From contig JBBODD010000001.1 in assembly GCA_038002745.1 (NCBI GenBank), positions 124,001 to 188,000 on the forward strand: a stretch of DNA of 64,000 bases, written 5' to 3'. Positions 42,472 through 51,908 of the stretch are shown one piece after another; position 1 is the first letter of the stretch; every line of letters starts with the position of its first letter. A program made the position numbers and the translations under genes. This stretch comes from Bacillus sp. FSL H8-0547 (GTDB lineage Bacteria > Bacillota > Bacilli > Bacillales > Bacillaceae). Under the pieces are notes generated by a model. It worked only from the letters and a program-made list of their open reading frames with translations, was not told where the DNA came from and ran no database searches.

Positions 42472-42972
42472 TTATATAATGGAAGACTTTTCTTTCAGCT
42501 TATCATATTCCTTCATGACAAAATGAAAAAAGATGATAAAGAATGTCTGGATGTACAGGTAAATCGGAAATGAATATTGCATTTTGTACCCTTTGCCAAA
42601 ATCAAAGATTCCGACTTGAACGGCAACCCATTCATAAAACACCGAAAACATTGACCAAAGAATGATGTATGGGATTGTCAGAATACCCCTGATTCGAAAG
42701 TGCTGATAAATAAATAGAAAAAAGTAACCGAAAAATCCATACATGCTGTAGTAAATAAAATCCCACACTTCGAAGTTCGGCGAATCATTGACATCATATA
42801 TGTCGTAGGGCGGAATAGCTAATATGTGATCTGCAGTCAGCCCGATAAACGCACTGAACGTAAAAATAAGAACGGTAACGCCTGCCGGAAACTTTTTCGG
42901 GAGCTTTGCCATGATCAGGAGAGCAGCAGCAATGGTAGCAAGAATATAAAGCTCATTTTGCATGCCGTTCAT
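42472..42972 (-). CDS. CBO0543-like membrane protein (second of pair)
   Basis: Protein of 166 residues with five hydrophobic segments. The stretch FFGYFFLFIYQHFRIRGI ... LWSMFSVFYEWVAVQVGIF is the family pattern I associate with CBO0543-type Firmicute membrane proteins. The frame is open further upstream, but the ATG at 42972 overlaps the stop of the preceding membrane gene as ATGA with a GGGGAG site upstream. Function unknown; possibly forespore or germination-related, which is a guess. Confidence 0.68.
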   Translation of the reverse strand: MNGMQNELYILATIAAALLIMAKLPKKFPAGVTVLIFTFSAFIGLTADHILAIPPYDIYDVNDSPNFEVWDFIYYSMYGFFGYFFLFIYQHFRIRGILTIPYIILWSMFSVFYEWVAVQVGIFDFGKGYKMQYSFPIYLYIQTFFIIFFHFVMKEYDKLKEKSSII

Positions 42973-43442
42973 CTCATCGTCACTCCCCTTTTCAATACCG
43001 GCCTGAATAAAGTCAGGGCAATAATTCCTGTCAATAGCAGCAGCGGAGTGTGGATAAGCGGGATTGCCCATCTGTTTTCAACATACTTCATGACTTGGAA
43101 GTACATGCAGAGCTCCTCCATTCCGACAACAATGCCAAATGATGCAGCTAAAAGAAGGAATTTGCCAAGAATGCTCCTTACATTTAATAACAGATGGAGA
43201 ATAAGCAAAAACAAAAGAGGGATAATCAGGACTCTTTGTAAAATTAAGACGGTAAATCCCTCTGGCGTTTCATACGGTACCGCCCACCTCAGGTTTTCAG
43301 TAATAATTGAGCAGAACATATTATTCATAATTGAAGTCGTCAAAAAAATAAATACTGACTCAATCGGGTTGCACTTTTTAGGCATATACACAAAAATGTG
43401 AACCAAAAGCCAGATGATAATTGCAGCGAGAACGATCGCCAT
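42969..43442 (-). CDS. CBO0543-like membrane protein (first of pair)
   Basis: Protein of 157 residues with five hydrophobic helices and a conserved acidic pair in helix 4 (VVGMEELCMYFQVMKY). Similar in layout to the following gene, so the two may form a heteromer. AAGGTGGCTTCT precedes the start; an ATG four bases earlier is out of frame. The pair has replaced B. subtilis mcpC in this interval. Confidence 0.68.
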   Translation of the reverse strand: MAIVLAAIIIWLLVHIFVYMPKKCNPIESVFIFLTTSIMNNMFCSIITENLRWAVPYETPEGFTVLILQRVLIIPLLFLLILHLLLNVRSILGKFLLLAASFGIVVGMEELCMYFQVMKYVENRWAIPLIHTPLLLLTGIIALTLFRPVLKRGVTMR

Positions 43443-43501
43443 CCATAGAAGCCACCTTACCTGTTTTATCTATGGCTTAGTTTACTTCAGCGGCTGGTGT
43501 T

Positions 43502-44287
43502 CTATACGGATTTAACCATTCCTCCGTCAATCAGCTGGGTCTGACCCGTCATATAGGTATTTGCATCTGACAGCAAAAAGAGAACATAGGCTGCAAATTC
43601 TTCCGGCGTACCATACCTCCCCGCTGGAATTTTCTTTTTGTTTTCCTCTTCTGCGTCTTCAGCACGAATACCGAGCCGCTCTGCTGCCGCCTGATCAAGG
43701 GAGGCTGTCCGATCCGTCGCAATTCTCCCCGGTGCTGCCGTATTAATCAGAATCTGATAAGGTGCAAGCTCGGATGCAAGCGTCTTTGTGAGGCCGACAA
43801 TACCCAGCCGGAACGTATTGGACAGTACAAGTCCCGGGATTGGTTCTTTAACAGAAGATGAGGCGATATTAACAATCTTGCCTCCTTTTCCTCTCATATA
43901 AGGAAGGACCGTTCTGATCAGTCTGACATGGCTCATGACGTTCAATTCGAAAGACTTTTGCCAGTCTTCATCTGTCATCATTTCAAATGTGCCTGTCGGC
44001 GGGCCTCCTGCATTGTTAACAAGAAGGTCTATTGTTCCAAAGCGTTTCGCTGTCTTCTCTACAAGCTGCACAATTTCCTCTCCATTTGAAAGATCGCATG
44101 CTTTGTATTCAATTCTGCCGGATGCTTTTTTGGAAATCTCTTCTTTAACCCTGTGCAATTTTTCAGGGTCTCTGCTGGTAATCATGACGTTAGCGCCCTC
44201 TATTGCAAGTGCCTCGGCAACAGCTCTTCCAAGTCCCTGGCTGGATGCTGCAACAAGTGCCGTTTTCCCCTTAAAACCTAAATACAT
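43502..44287 (-). CDS. Short-chain dehydrogenase/reductase
   Basis: Classical SDR of 261 residues. The cofactor loop is VAASSQGLGRAVAEAL, the central motif NNAGG, the catalytic serine is in IASSS, and the usual YxxxK tyrosine is replaced in SNTFRLGIVGL by phenylalanine with no lysine four residues on, as in the divergent YohF/BacC-like branch. The start at 44287 has GAGGTGCTGAAG upstream. The 5' part of the open frame further upstream overlaps splB and is not used. Its substrate is unknown. Confidence 0.82.
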   Translation of the reverse strand: MYLGFKGKTALVAASSQGLGRAVAEALAIEGANVMITSRDPEKLHRVKEEISKKASGRIEYKACDLSNGEEIVQLVEKTAKRFGTIDLLVNNAGGPPTGTFEMMTDEDWQKSFELNVMSHVRLIRTVLPYMRGKGGKIVNIASSSVKEPIPGLVLSNTFRLGIVGLTKTLASELAPYQILINTAAPGRIATDRTASLDQAAAERLGIRAEDAEEENKKKIPAGRYGTPEEFAAYVLFLLSDANTYMTGQTQLIDGGMVKSV

Positions 44288-44365
44288 CTTCAGCACCTCT
44301 TCCTGATTTATCTTCTCTTTTATAGTATCAGGATATGGACAGGAATGCCTTATTTGAGATTTAAA

Positions 44366-44400
44366 ACCAGAAAAAACAGAGAAAGCCTCTGTTTTTTCAA
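44366..44400 (-). terminator. Terminator after splB
   Basis: On the minus strand AACAGAG-GCTTT-CTCTGTT is followed by T residues and overlaps the splB stop region. Confidence 0.87.
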
Positions 44401-45422
44401 GTGAAATATTCAATTTTTGCATTCGGAAAAAAGTCATCGATATAGCTCTCAAGCGTATCTCTTAATTCGGCTTCTTCATCTTTTTGATAAATATATTTTC
44501 CGATTCCATATCTTCCCCACTTATAGCGGCGGTCATCTTCTTTCATTTCCAGTTTTGACTTAGGATAGTTTTTTTGAATAACACGCTTGGCAGGTTTTGT
44601 AAACCTGTGCTGAATCATCTCAAAGGTTATATCCTCTCTTGCTTCCGGCGGCAGCAGTTCATCAAGTTTTGTAAAGAGTTCTTTATAGCCTTCCTGCCAT
44701 CCCTCGTGGATATAGATTGGCGCAACTATGAATCCGAGCGGATATCCTGCCTTGGCAACTTTAACTGCAGCTTCAATGCGTTTATCAAGCGGCGATGTTC
44801 CAGGTTCAAAATTCCGGATGACATAATCAGCATTAATACTGAACCGAAATCTCGTCTTCCCTTTGTGATCGGCATCCAGCAAGTGATCGACATGGTGAAA
44901 TTTTGTCACAAAACGCAGGCGGCCCATATCAGTGTTTCCAAAAAACTCAATGGCCCGTTTAAGTGAATGTGTCAAATGATCAATTCCGACGATATCAGAT
45001 GTACAGGAGGCTTCAAAACGGGTCATTTGCGGCGCCCGTTCTTCCATGTATTCCTGAGCCCGCTGAAAGATTTCGTCTGTATTCACGTACGTTCTGATAT
45101 AAGGCTTAGATCCCATCGTCGTCTGCAAGTAACAATAATGACAATGCCCCATGCATCCTGTAGCAAGAGGTATGGCATACTCAGCAGATGGCTTTGATGA
45201 ATCAAAGTCCAATGTTTTTCGGACTCCGACGACTAATGTTGATTTCGCATTCCGGTATTTCTGAAGATCGTTCTTGCCGGGAATATTGCGCACCTGATTA
45301 TGTGAAGTTGTTTCCCGTATTTCAAGACCCATCTTTTCAAATTTTTCTTTCAGCTCCACTCCAAGAGGGTATTCAAGTGCCCTTGGTTCGATATAGACGA
45401 GCTGCGGCACGAATGGTTTCAC
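44397..45422 (-). CDS. splB: Spore photoproduct lyase SplB
   Basis: Radical SAM enzyme of 341 residues that repairs the spore photoproduct in DNA during germination. The iron-sulfur cysteines are C90, C94 and C97 in GCMGHCHYC, and the hydrogen-donor cysteine C140 is in EASCTSDIVGID; both match B. subtilis SplB. The start is GTG with GAAGGAAGTG eight bases upstream. SplA precedes it but a strong terminator stands between the two, unlike a simple operon. Confidence 0.95.
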   Translation of the reverse strand: MKPFVPQLVYIEPRALEYPLGVELKEKFEKMGLEIRETTSHNQVRNIPGKNDLQKYRNAKSTLVVGVRKTLDFDSSKPSAEYAIPLATGCMGHCHYCYLQTTMGSKPYIRTYVNTDEIFQRAQEYMEERAPQMTRFEASCTSDIVGIDHLTHSLKRAIEFFGNTDMGRLRFVTKFHHVDHLLDADHKGKTRFRFSINADYVIRNFEPGTSPLDKRIEAAVKVAKAGYPLGFIVAPIYIHEGWQEGYKELFTKLDELLPPEAREDITFEMIQHRFTKPAKRVIQKNYPKSKLEMKEDDRRYKWGRYGIGKYIYQKDEEAELRDTLESYIDDFFPNAKIEYFT

Positions 45423-45539
45423 TATGCTGTCACTTCCTTCTGATTAAAAGCGGTATGTTAATAAGGTTTGTCTTTCAAGGAGTTCATATCCTTTTTAAAT
45501 ATTTCCTAAAACAGCATAGGGCTTCCGCGTCTTTTTAAA

Positions 45540-45572
45540 CATAAAAAAACTCCGTATAAACGGAGTTTTACT
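45540..45572 (-). terminator. Terminator between splA and splB
   Basis: On the minus strand AACTCCGT-TTAT-ACGGAGTT followed by seven T residues, beginning at the splA stop codon. splB starts about 120 bases further on. Confidence 0.9.
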
Positions 45573-45810
45573 CGTATTGCTCGTAATCAAACAGCTTGTT
45601 GTACATCTCTTCTGCATCTGAGTATGAAGGGAAAATCGCGTCTTCTTCGTCAAGTAAATGGTATGAATCATGGATAAACAAAGCTTTTTGTCCGGGCTCT
45701 GTCGGATGATCGACTACTTCTGCCTGCTGAATATTTGCTACATTTGCTGCATGGGGGTTTCGGTAGATCACATACACCTTATCGCCTGCTCTGACATCTT
45801 TTTTCTCCAT
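45568..45810 (-). CDS. splA: SplA, regulator of spore photoproduct lyase
   Basis: Protein of 80 residues, the same size as B. subtilis SplA (79), with RAGDKVYVIYRNPHAANVANI and EEDAIFPSYSDAEEMYN. SplA is a negative regulator of splB and a TRAP-like protein. AAAGGTGATGTAAA precedes the ATG. It is only 38 bases downstream of a histidine kinase gene, so it may be read with it or from a promoter inside it. Confidence 0.88.
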   Translation of the reverse strand: MEKKDVRAGDKVYVIYRNPHAANVANIQQAEVVDHPTEPGQKALFIHDSYHLLDEEDAIFPSYSDAEEMYNKLFDYEQYE

Positions 45811-45848
45811 TTTACATCACCTTTCAATCTGGTTGATGCAGTTAGTTT

Positions 45849-47387
45849 TTACCCATTTCCAGAAAGTGATGCAGGAAAAGTCGCCGTAACCGTCGTACCT
45901 GAACCTTTTTGGCCCGATATGGCAAGTGTTCCGCCATGCTGGCGAATAATCTTTTCAGTAATAACAAGACCGAGCCCTGTCCCTTTTTCCTTTGTTGTAA
46001 AGAAAGGCTTGCGGATCTGAGTAAGCAGATGTTGGGGTATCCCCTCGCCCTCATCCGTGATTATTACTCTGATGCAGTCTTTATCAGCACATGCTTCAAC
46101 CAGGATCTTTCCGCCGCCTGACATTGCATCAAACGCATTTTTTAAGAGGTTGATCAGAACCTGCTTAACTTGATTTTCATCACCCTTTACCGGGAGCTGT
46201 TCTGCGCTGCACTTGAACTGAATGCCGATATTTTTAAGGGCACTTTCCGTTTCAAAAAAACGGATGATGGACTGGATGAGTTCTTTCATATTCATTTCTT
46301 TCTTGTACACAGCCTGAGGTTTTGAAAGGATTAGAAACTCACTTACGATACTGTTCATCCGTTTCAGTTCCTGAAGCATGATCTTTGTATAGTGCGGGTC
46401 AATAATGTCTTTCTTTTCATCCATCATTTGCAGAAAACCCTGAATCACCGTCAGCGGATTTCTGATCTCATGGGCAACGCCCGCAGCCATTTGACCCGCT
46501 ACCTTCAGTTTTTCATGCTGAAAAAGGGCAAGCTCTTCTTCTTTTTTCTCTGTAACATCGCGTATCATTTCGCAATAGGCAATCAATTCTCCTGAAGGAT
46601 TATAAAGAGGTGTAGTCGTCACTTCGACTTCTATGGTCTTGCCGGATTTCGTTCTGTCTCTCCTTGAACTGACGCCTGATTTTTCTGCTGAATGAAATGG
46701 AAAGAGACTTCCTGCAATTTCCTGATTGCTCCAGCCGTAAAGGTCTGTAAACGCGGGGTTTACATCTTTTACCGTTCGCTCAGGATCAATGATCGCTATG
46801 GCGTCATGACTTTGTGAAAAAACAAGGTCAAATTTCGCCTCAGTTGTTTTCAGGTTTCTTGACACCTTGTCGTTTTGCCGCTGGACTTTTTCCCATAGGT
46901 AATTTATATATTTGATGTAGTAGAACAGAATAACAACAATGATGATTGCAAAAAAGACATAGTACATGACATCTATTTTTTCAAACGAAGACGAGATGAT
47001 TTCATAACCGTTCAGAAAAAAATAAAACTGGCTGCAGATGGTGACTGCACCTGTTATGAAGACAACCTTCAGATTTTGAAACACGGCGCTGAAAATGACT
47101 GGGAAAAGCAAAAAAATAAAATTCACTATATATGGATCTGTGTAGTTTAAGGCAAATAAATAGCAATAGATAAGCCCGAGGGAACTCCAGACAAAAAAAG
47201 AGTCCTTCTTTATAGACCTTAGAAGGAAGGTATAGCACAGGAGGATGCCGGCAAAGATCAAAACGATCGGAAAATATTTATAGCTTCTTTCAATGACTAA
47301 AATAAAGAGCGCGTCCAAAATAAAGATGACCCACATGGACTTCAGCAGGAGTTTTTTTCTCAAATCTTGATTTTCTATCCGGTTCAC
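45849..47387 (-). CDS. Membrane PAS sensor histidine kinase (sporulation type)
   Basis: Protein of 512 residues: six N-terminal membrane helices (about 15-175), a PAS domain (about 185-300), the H-box AAGVAHEIRNPLTVIQGF near residue 305, and the ATPase (KNAFDAMSGG, ITDEGEGIPQ, KGTGLGLVI). The kinase core is of the Kin/Spo0F-phosphorelay type and resembles KinC/KinE. The start is GTG with GGGGAAGC upstream. No response regulator is next to it. It is absent from this position in B. subtilis. Confidence 0.85.
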   Translation of the reverse strand: MNRIENQDLRKKLLLKSMWVIFILDALFILVIERSYKYFPIVLIFAGILLCYTFLLRSIKKDSFFVWSSLGLIYCYLFALNYTDPYIVNFIFLLFPVIFSAVFQNLKVVFITGAVTICSQFYFFLNGYEIISSSFEKIDVMYYVFFAIIIVVILFYYIKYINYLWEKVQRQNDKVSRNLKTTEAKFDLVFSQSHDAIAIIDPERTVKDVNPAFTDLYGWSNQEIAGSLFPFHSAEKSGVSSRRDRTKSGKTIEVEVTTTPLYNPSGELIAYCEMIRDVTEKKEEELALFQHEKLKVAGQMAAGVAHEIRNPLTVIQGFLQMMDEKKDIIDPHYTKIMLQELKRMNSIVSEFLILSKPQAVYKKEMNMKELIQSIIRFFETESALKNIGIQFKCSAEQLPVKGDENQVKQVLINLLKNAFDAMSGGGKILVEACADKDCIRVIITDEGEGIPQHLLTQIRKPFFTTKEKGTGLGLVITEKIIRQHGGTLAISGQKGSGTTVTATFPASLSGNG

Positions 47388-47467
47388 TAAAGCTTCCCCA
47401 TTTCTTCTGCATTCGTGACTATTTTACCACAATTTACTCAATTAGTGGAAATGGGGAAGAAAAAACA

Positions 47468-47502
47468 CAAATAAAAAGACCTGCCGCAGCAGGTCTTTTC
47501 AA
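47468..47502 (-). terminator. Terminator after ptsI
   Basis: On the minus strand AAAAGACCTGC-TGC-GGCAGGTCTTTTT followed by ATTTG. Confidence 0.92.
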
Positions 47503-47504
47503 AC

Positions 47505-49220
47505 TCACACGTTGAATTTCGCTTTAACAAATTCAACTACTTCTTCTGTTGTGCTCATGGAAAGGATTTCTTCTTTAAAACTTGCAGCTTCTTCTTTTGA
47601 AAGGTTCTTAATTAAAGAACGTGCCGGAAGAATTGAAGTAGCACTCATTGAGAACTCATCAAGTCCAAGACCGAGAAGAACCGGAATCGCTAAAGGATCT
47701 CCTGCCATTTCTCCGCACATGCCAACCCATTTGCCTTCTTTGTGAGCAGCTTCAATGACAAGCGTCACAAGACGAAGAATAGCAGGGTTATAAGGCTGGT
47801 ACAAGTATGAAACGCGTTCGTTCATACGGTCGGCAGCCATCGTGTACTGGATCAGGTCGTTTGTTCCGATGCTGAAGAAGTCAACATCTTTGGCAAACTG
47901 ATCTGCAAGCACGGCAGTTGAAGGAATTTCAACCATCATGCCGATTTCAATTGTTTCTGAAACCTGAACGCCTTCACTTACAAGCTTTGCTTTTTCTTCA
48001 AGAAGAATGGCTTTAGCTTCTCTGAACTCATCCACTACCGCAATCATCGGGAACATGATTTTCAGGTTGCCGAATGTGCTTGCACGAAGCAATGCACGCA
48101 ATTGAGTGCGGAAAATTTCCTGTTCTTCAAGGCAAAGACGGATCGCCCGGAAACCAAGGAAAGGATTCATTTCTTTTGGAAGGTTTAAGTATGGAAGCTC
48201 TTTGTCTCCGCCAATGTCAAGGGTGCGGACAACAACAGGCTTGCCTTCCATGCGCTCAAGCACAGCTTTGTATGCTTCAAACTGCTCATCCTCTGTCGGA
48301 AGCTGGTCGCGGCCCATGTATAGGAATTCAGTACGGTAAAGACCGACAGCTTCTCCGCCGTTTTCAAGAACTCCGCGAACATCGTCAGGAGTTCCGATAT
48401 TGGCTGCAAGCTCAACATGCTGTCCGTCTTTTGTAACGGTTTCTTCATTAACAAGCTTCGCCCACTCGGCTTTTTGCACTTCGTATTGCGCTTTTTTCTT
48501 TTCAAAGCCTGCAATCACTTCTTCAGAAGGATTGACGACTACATCTCCGTCAATTCCATCCACGATAACAATGTCGCCATTTTTAATGTCAGAAGTGGCT
48601 TTTTTTGTTCCGACTACTGCCGGAATTTCCATTGAACGTGCCATGATGGCCGAGTGTGATGTTCTGCCGCCGATATCTGTCGTAAAGCCAAGAACATACT
48701 GACGGTTAAGCTGTGCAGTATCTGATGGTGTAAGATCTTCGGCAATGATAATCACTTCTTCAGAAATCATGCTTGGGTTTGGAATTTCAACGCCAAGAAG
48801 ATGGCCGATTACGCGTTTTGTCACGTCACGGATGTCCGCTGCACGCTCTTTCATGTATTCATTGTCCATCGATTCAAACATGCTGACAAACATGTCTGAT
48901 GTTTCTTTCATTGCAAATTCAGCGTTGATTGATTCGCTGCTGATTTTATCTTTTACAGGATTAAGCAGTTCCGGATCGCTGAGCACGAGAATATGGGCTT
49001 CAAAAATTTCGGCTTTATCTGCACCAAGTTCTCTGAATGCATGCTCTTTGATTTGTTCAAGCTCTGCTTTGGATTGTTGGATAGCTTCTTCAAAGCGTGC
49101 AGTTTCAGCTGCTTTATCTGCAACCTCGCGCTTTGATACTGTAAGATCTGGTTCTTCTAGTCGGTAAGCTTTTGCAATCGCGATCCCAGCTGAAGCTCCA
49201 ATCCCTTTAAGTTCAGTCAT
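47505..49220 (-). CDS. ptsI: PTS enzyme I
   Basis: Phosphoenolpyruvate-protein phosphotransferase of 571 residues. The phosphorylated histidine is in [13 protein letters not shown] (about 190). The PEP-binding TIM barrel follows with [23 protein letters not shown] and GIGTNDL-like [10 protein letters not shown], and the catalytic cysteine is in GMCGEMAGD. It passes phosphate from PEP to HPr for sugar uptake. Its ATG overlaps the ptsH stop region directly, so the two are coupled. Confidence 0.97.
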   Translation of the reverse strand: MTELKGIGASAGIAIAKAYRLEEPDLTVSKREVADKAAETARFEEAIQQSKAELEQIKEHAFRELGADKAEIFEAHILVLSDPELLNPVKDKISSESINAEFAMKETSDMFVSMFESMDNEYMKERAADIRDVTKRVIGHLLGVEIPNPSMISEEVIIIAEDLTPSDTAQLNRQYVLGFTTDIGGRTSHSAIMARSMEIPAVVGTKKATSDIKNGDIVIVDGIDGDVVVNPSEEVIAGFEKKKAQYEVQKAEWAKLVNEETVTKDGQHVELAANIGTPDDVRGVLENGGEAVGLYRTEFLYMGRDQLPTEDEQFEAYKAVLERMEGKPVVVRTLDIGGDKELPYLNLPKEMNPFLGFRAIRLCLEEQEIFRTQLRALLRASTFGNLKIMFPMIAVVDEFREAKAILLEEKAKLVSEGVQVSETIEIGMMVEIPSTAVLADQFAKDVDFFSIGTNDLIQYTMAADRMNERVSYLYQPYNPAILRLVTLVIEAAHKEGKWVGMCGEMAGDPLAIPVLLGLGLDEFSMSATSILPARSLIKNLSKEEAASFKEEILSMSTTEEVVEFVKAKFNV

Positions 49221-49486
49221 TATTCGCCTAAACCTTCTTTTTTCATTGTTTCTTCAAGAGCTGCGATTGCATCGTTTTCATCTGAACCAGCTGCAGAAAT
49301 TGTGATTTCTGAATCCTTGGCGATACCAAGAGACATAACGCCCATGATTGATTTTAGGTTAACTGTTTTTCCGTTATATGCTAAGTTCACATCAGCATCA
49401 AACTTGCTTGCCGTTTGAACAAGCACAGTTGCCGGACGTGCGTGGATACCTGATTCTGCTGTTACTTTGAATGTTTTCTCTGCCAT
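49220..49486 (-). CDS. ptsH: PTS phosphocarrier protein HPr
   Basis: HPr of 88 residues with the phosphorylated H15 in SGIHARPAT and the regulatory S46 in LKSIMGV, the target of HPr kinase. P-Ser46-HPr is the co-repressor of CcpA and P-His15-HPr transfers phosphate to the sugar-specific IIA domains. GGAG lies eight bases before the ATG. It follows ptsG by 99 bases with an imperfect terminator between, allowing readthrough. Confidence 0.98.
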   Translation of the reverse strand: MAEKTFKVTAESGIHARPATVLVQTASKFDADVNLAYNGKTVNLKSIMGVMSLGIAKDSEITISAAGSDENDAIAALEETMKKEGLGE

Positions 49487-49539
49487 AATTAATCAATCTC
49501 CTTTATAGTTAAATAAAGCTAGTACACAATACCTTATCA

Positions 49540-49578
49540 TAACAGCCGCATCACATGGTTGACAAGTGATGCGGCTTA
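49540..49578 (-). terminator. Leaky hairpin between ptsG and ptsH
   Basis: On the minus strand GCCGCATCAC and GTGATGCGGC close an 11-base loop but only TGTTATG follows, so termination is probably partial. Confidence 0.65.
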
Positions 49579-49585
49579 AGTTCAT

Positions 49586-51685
49586 TTATTTTTCGATTGA
49601 AATGATGTGCTCCTGGCCAGCTTCAACGCTGCCTGAAGACTTAATCACAATCGATTCGCCTTCGTTTAAGTTCGTGAAGACGATCGGCGTCATGATAGAC
49701 GGTGCGTTTTGTTTCACGAAATCAAGGTTCACTTCAAGAAGTTTTTGGCCTTTTTTAACTGTATCCCCTTCTTTTACGAAAGCTTCAAAGCCTTCACCCT
49801 TCAGGTTTACAGTGTCAATGCCGACATGAATCAGAATTTCATTCCCGCTCTCAGACTCAAGGCCGATTGCATGTTTTGTAGGGAAAACATTCAGGATTTT
49901 TCCGTCAACCGGAGAAACAATTGTTCCGTTTGAAGGAGTAATCGCAATTCCGTCACCCATCATTTTGCCTGAGAATACTTGATCAGGAACTTCTGTAATC
50001 GGGTGAATCTCACCTGTAATAGGTGAAACAAATGAGAATTCCTCTACATCATTTTTAAGCGGGCCTGGTATAACGTCCTCTACCTGTTCTTCTACTTCTT
50101 TTTCAGGTGATGCAGGTTTTGCCGGACGAGGCGTTTTGCCTGCCATTACATCCTGGATCTGTGATTTCAGGCTGTCTGATTTAGGGCCGTAGATAGCCTG
50201 GATGTTGTTTCCAACTTCAAGTACTCCTGCAGCTCCAAGACGCTTAAGACGGTTTTTGTCTACTTCTTTAACGTCATTTACAGTCACGCGAAGGCGTGTA
50301 ATACACGCATCAAGATGCTTGATGTTTGAGCTTCCGCCAAGTGATTCAAGGATGTTGTATGGAAGGTCGCCTGCAGCTTCCGTTGTTCCGCTTGCATCTT
50401 CATCATCCTGTTTGTCCTCGCGGCCAGGTGTCTTCAGATTGAATTTGCGGATCGCAAAACGGAATCCGAAGTAATAGATCAGCGAGAATACAAGACCCAC
50501 TGGAATGACAAGCCACCAGTCAGTACGGTTTGGAAGAATTCCGAACAGGAAGTAGTCAATAACCCCGCCCGAGAATGTCATTCCGATTTTTACGTTCAGA
50601 ATATGCATCGTCATAAAGGACAGACCTGCAAAGACTGCGTGAATCGCAAACAAAATTGGAGCTACGAAAAGAAATGAAAACTCAAGCGGTTCAGTGATAC
50701 CCGTCAGGAATGACGTTAATGCGGCTGAACCCATGATGCCTGCAACAAATTTTTTGTTTTCAGCTTTTGCTTCATGATAGATCGCAAGTGCTGCAGCAGG
50801 AAGACCGAACATCATGAACGGGAATTTACCTGTCATAAATGTTCCAGCTGTCAGTTCAGCGCCATCTTTGATCTGTGCCATGAAGATACGCTGATCTCCG
50901 CGCACGATTTCTCCGGCCTGCGTTGTGTAATTTCCAAACTCATACCAGAACGGAGAATAGAAAATATGATGAAGACCAAAAGGAATAAGAGAACGCTCGA
51001 TTAAACCGAAGACGAATGCTGCCAGTGTTTTGTTGGATTCCAGAAGGCCTGTTGAAAAGGCATTAAGTCCTCCTTGAACCGGCGGCCAAATAAACAGCAT
51101 AACCAAACCAAGAACAACAGCTGACACAGCGGTCATAATCGGTACAAAACGTTTACCTGCAAAGAAACCTAAGTATTGAGGCAGTTCAATGTTAAAGAAT
51201 TTGTTGTACATGTATGCACCGAGGACACCGACGATAATACCGCCGAAAACCCCGGTCTGTAAGGTCGGCATTCCAAGCACCCTTGCATATTCAGGATGCA
51301 GCTGCTGGAAGAATTGCGCAAGCTCTACAGCGTCACTTGGAATTTTTCCTGTTTGAATCAGAACTGCACTCATTGTAGCGTTCATAATTAAGTATCCGAT
51401 AATGGCTGCAAGACCAGCAACACCATCACCGTTAGCCAGTCCAATAGCAACACCTACTGCAAAGAGCAGCGGAAGGTTTGCAAAGACAATGTCCCCTGAA
51501 GACTCCATTACTTTAGCAATCAGCTGGATGATATCATTTGTCAAAAATGGCACTTTTGATGTTAATTCCGGGTTTTGCATCGCATTACCAAATGCCAGCA
51601 GGATCCCTGCAGCAGGAAGGATGGCAACCGGCAGCATAAGTGCTTTACCAATTTTTTGGAGAACTCCAAATAAATTTTTAAACAT
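49586..51685 (-). CDS. ptsG: Glucose-specific PTS IICBA
   Basis: Sugar permease of 699 residues with domains in order IIC (about 1-410, ten-odd helices; start [25 protein letters not shown]), IIB (about 440-520; cysteine in [11 protein letters not shown]) and IIA (about 550-699; phosphorylated H620 in [15 protein letters not shown]). It imports and phosphorylates glucose. Expression is controlled by GlcT at a terminator in the leader. The first gene of a ptsGHI operon. Confidence 0.97.
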   Translation of the reverse strand: MFKNLFGVLQKIGKALMLPVAILPAAGILLAFGNAMQNPELTSKVPFLTNDIIQLIAKVMESSGDIVFANLPLLFAVGVAIGLANGDGVAGLAAIIGYLIMNATMSAVLIQTGKIPSDAVELAQFFQQLHPEYARVLGMPTLQTGVFGGIIVGVLGAYMYNKFFNIELPQYLGFFAGKRFVPIMTAVSAVVLGLVMLFIWPPVQGGLNAFSTGLLESNKTLAAFVFGLIERSLIPFGLHHIFYSPFWYEFGNYTTQAGEIVRGDQRIFMAQIKDGAELTAGTFMTGKFPFMMFGLPAAALAIYHEAKAENKKFVAGIMGSAALTSFLTGITEPLEFSFLFVAPILFAIHAVFAGLSFMTMHILNVKIGMTFSGGVIDYFLFGILPNRTDWWLVIPVGLVFSLIYYFGFRFAIRKFNLKTPGREDKQDDEDASGTTEAAGDLPYNILESLGGSSNIKHLDACITRLRVTVNDVKEVDKNRLKRLGAAGVLEVGNNIQAIYGPKSDSLKSQIQDVMAGKTPRPAKPASPEKEVEEQVEDVIPGPLKNDVEEFSFVSPITGEIHPITEVPDQVFSGKMMGDGIAITPSNGTIVSPVDGKILNVFPTKHAIGLESESGNEILIHVGIDTVNLKGEGFEAFVKEGDTVKKGQKLLEVNLDFVKQNAPSIMTPIVFTNLNEGESIVIKSSGSVEAGQEHIISIEK

Positions 51686-51747
51686 GTTTTAACCTCCTTG
51701 AGGAATAGTTTGTGTAAGCAGCAACCAAAAAAAACATGAAAGCAAAT

Positions 51748-51761
51748 TACAAGCGTTTACA
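51748..51761 (-). promoter_or_regulatory. Candidate cre site in the ptsG leader
   Basis: On the minus strand TGTAAACGCTTGTA matches the CcpA consensus at 12 of 14 positions. It lies after the leader terminator and before the ptsG ribosome site, where CcpA could act as a roadblock. Possibly chance. Confidence 0.35.
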
Positions 51762-51781
51762 TTTAAATCCCAAAAAGAACG

Positions 51782-51873
51782 CAAAAAAAGCATGGTGCAA
51801 CAAGGACATCCGCACTCAAAGGGTATACTTCCCCTTATGGGCGGTTTCAACACGTACTTGTTCACTCATGCCT
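51782..51873 (-). terminator. GlcT-controlled leader terminator of ptsG
   Basis: A long terminator: the arm at 51855-51873 pairs with the arm at 51790-51806, and seven T residues follow. Its 5' arm overlaps the RAT sequence, so folding of RAT excludes the terminator. A further small hairpin (AAGGG/CCCTT) sits in the ~50-base loop. Confidence 0.85.
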
Positions 51874-51892
51874 GATCGTATCAGTAACACGT
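51863..51892 (-). promoter_or_regulatory. RAT antiterminator (GlcT binding site)
   Basis: On the minus strand ACGTGTTACTGATACGATCA followed by GGCATGAGT closely resembles the ribonucleic antiterminator of B. subtilis ptsG. GlcT binds it when glucose is present. Confidence 0.88.
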
Positions 51893-51908
51893 AAGGTACT
51901 TTTTAAGA

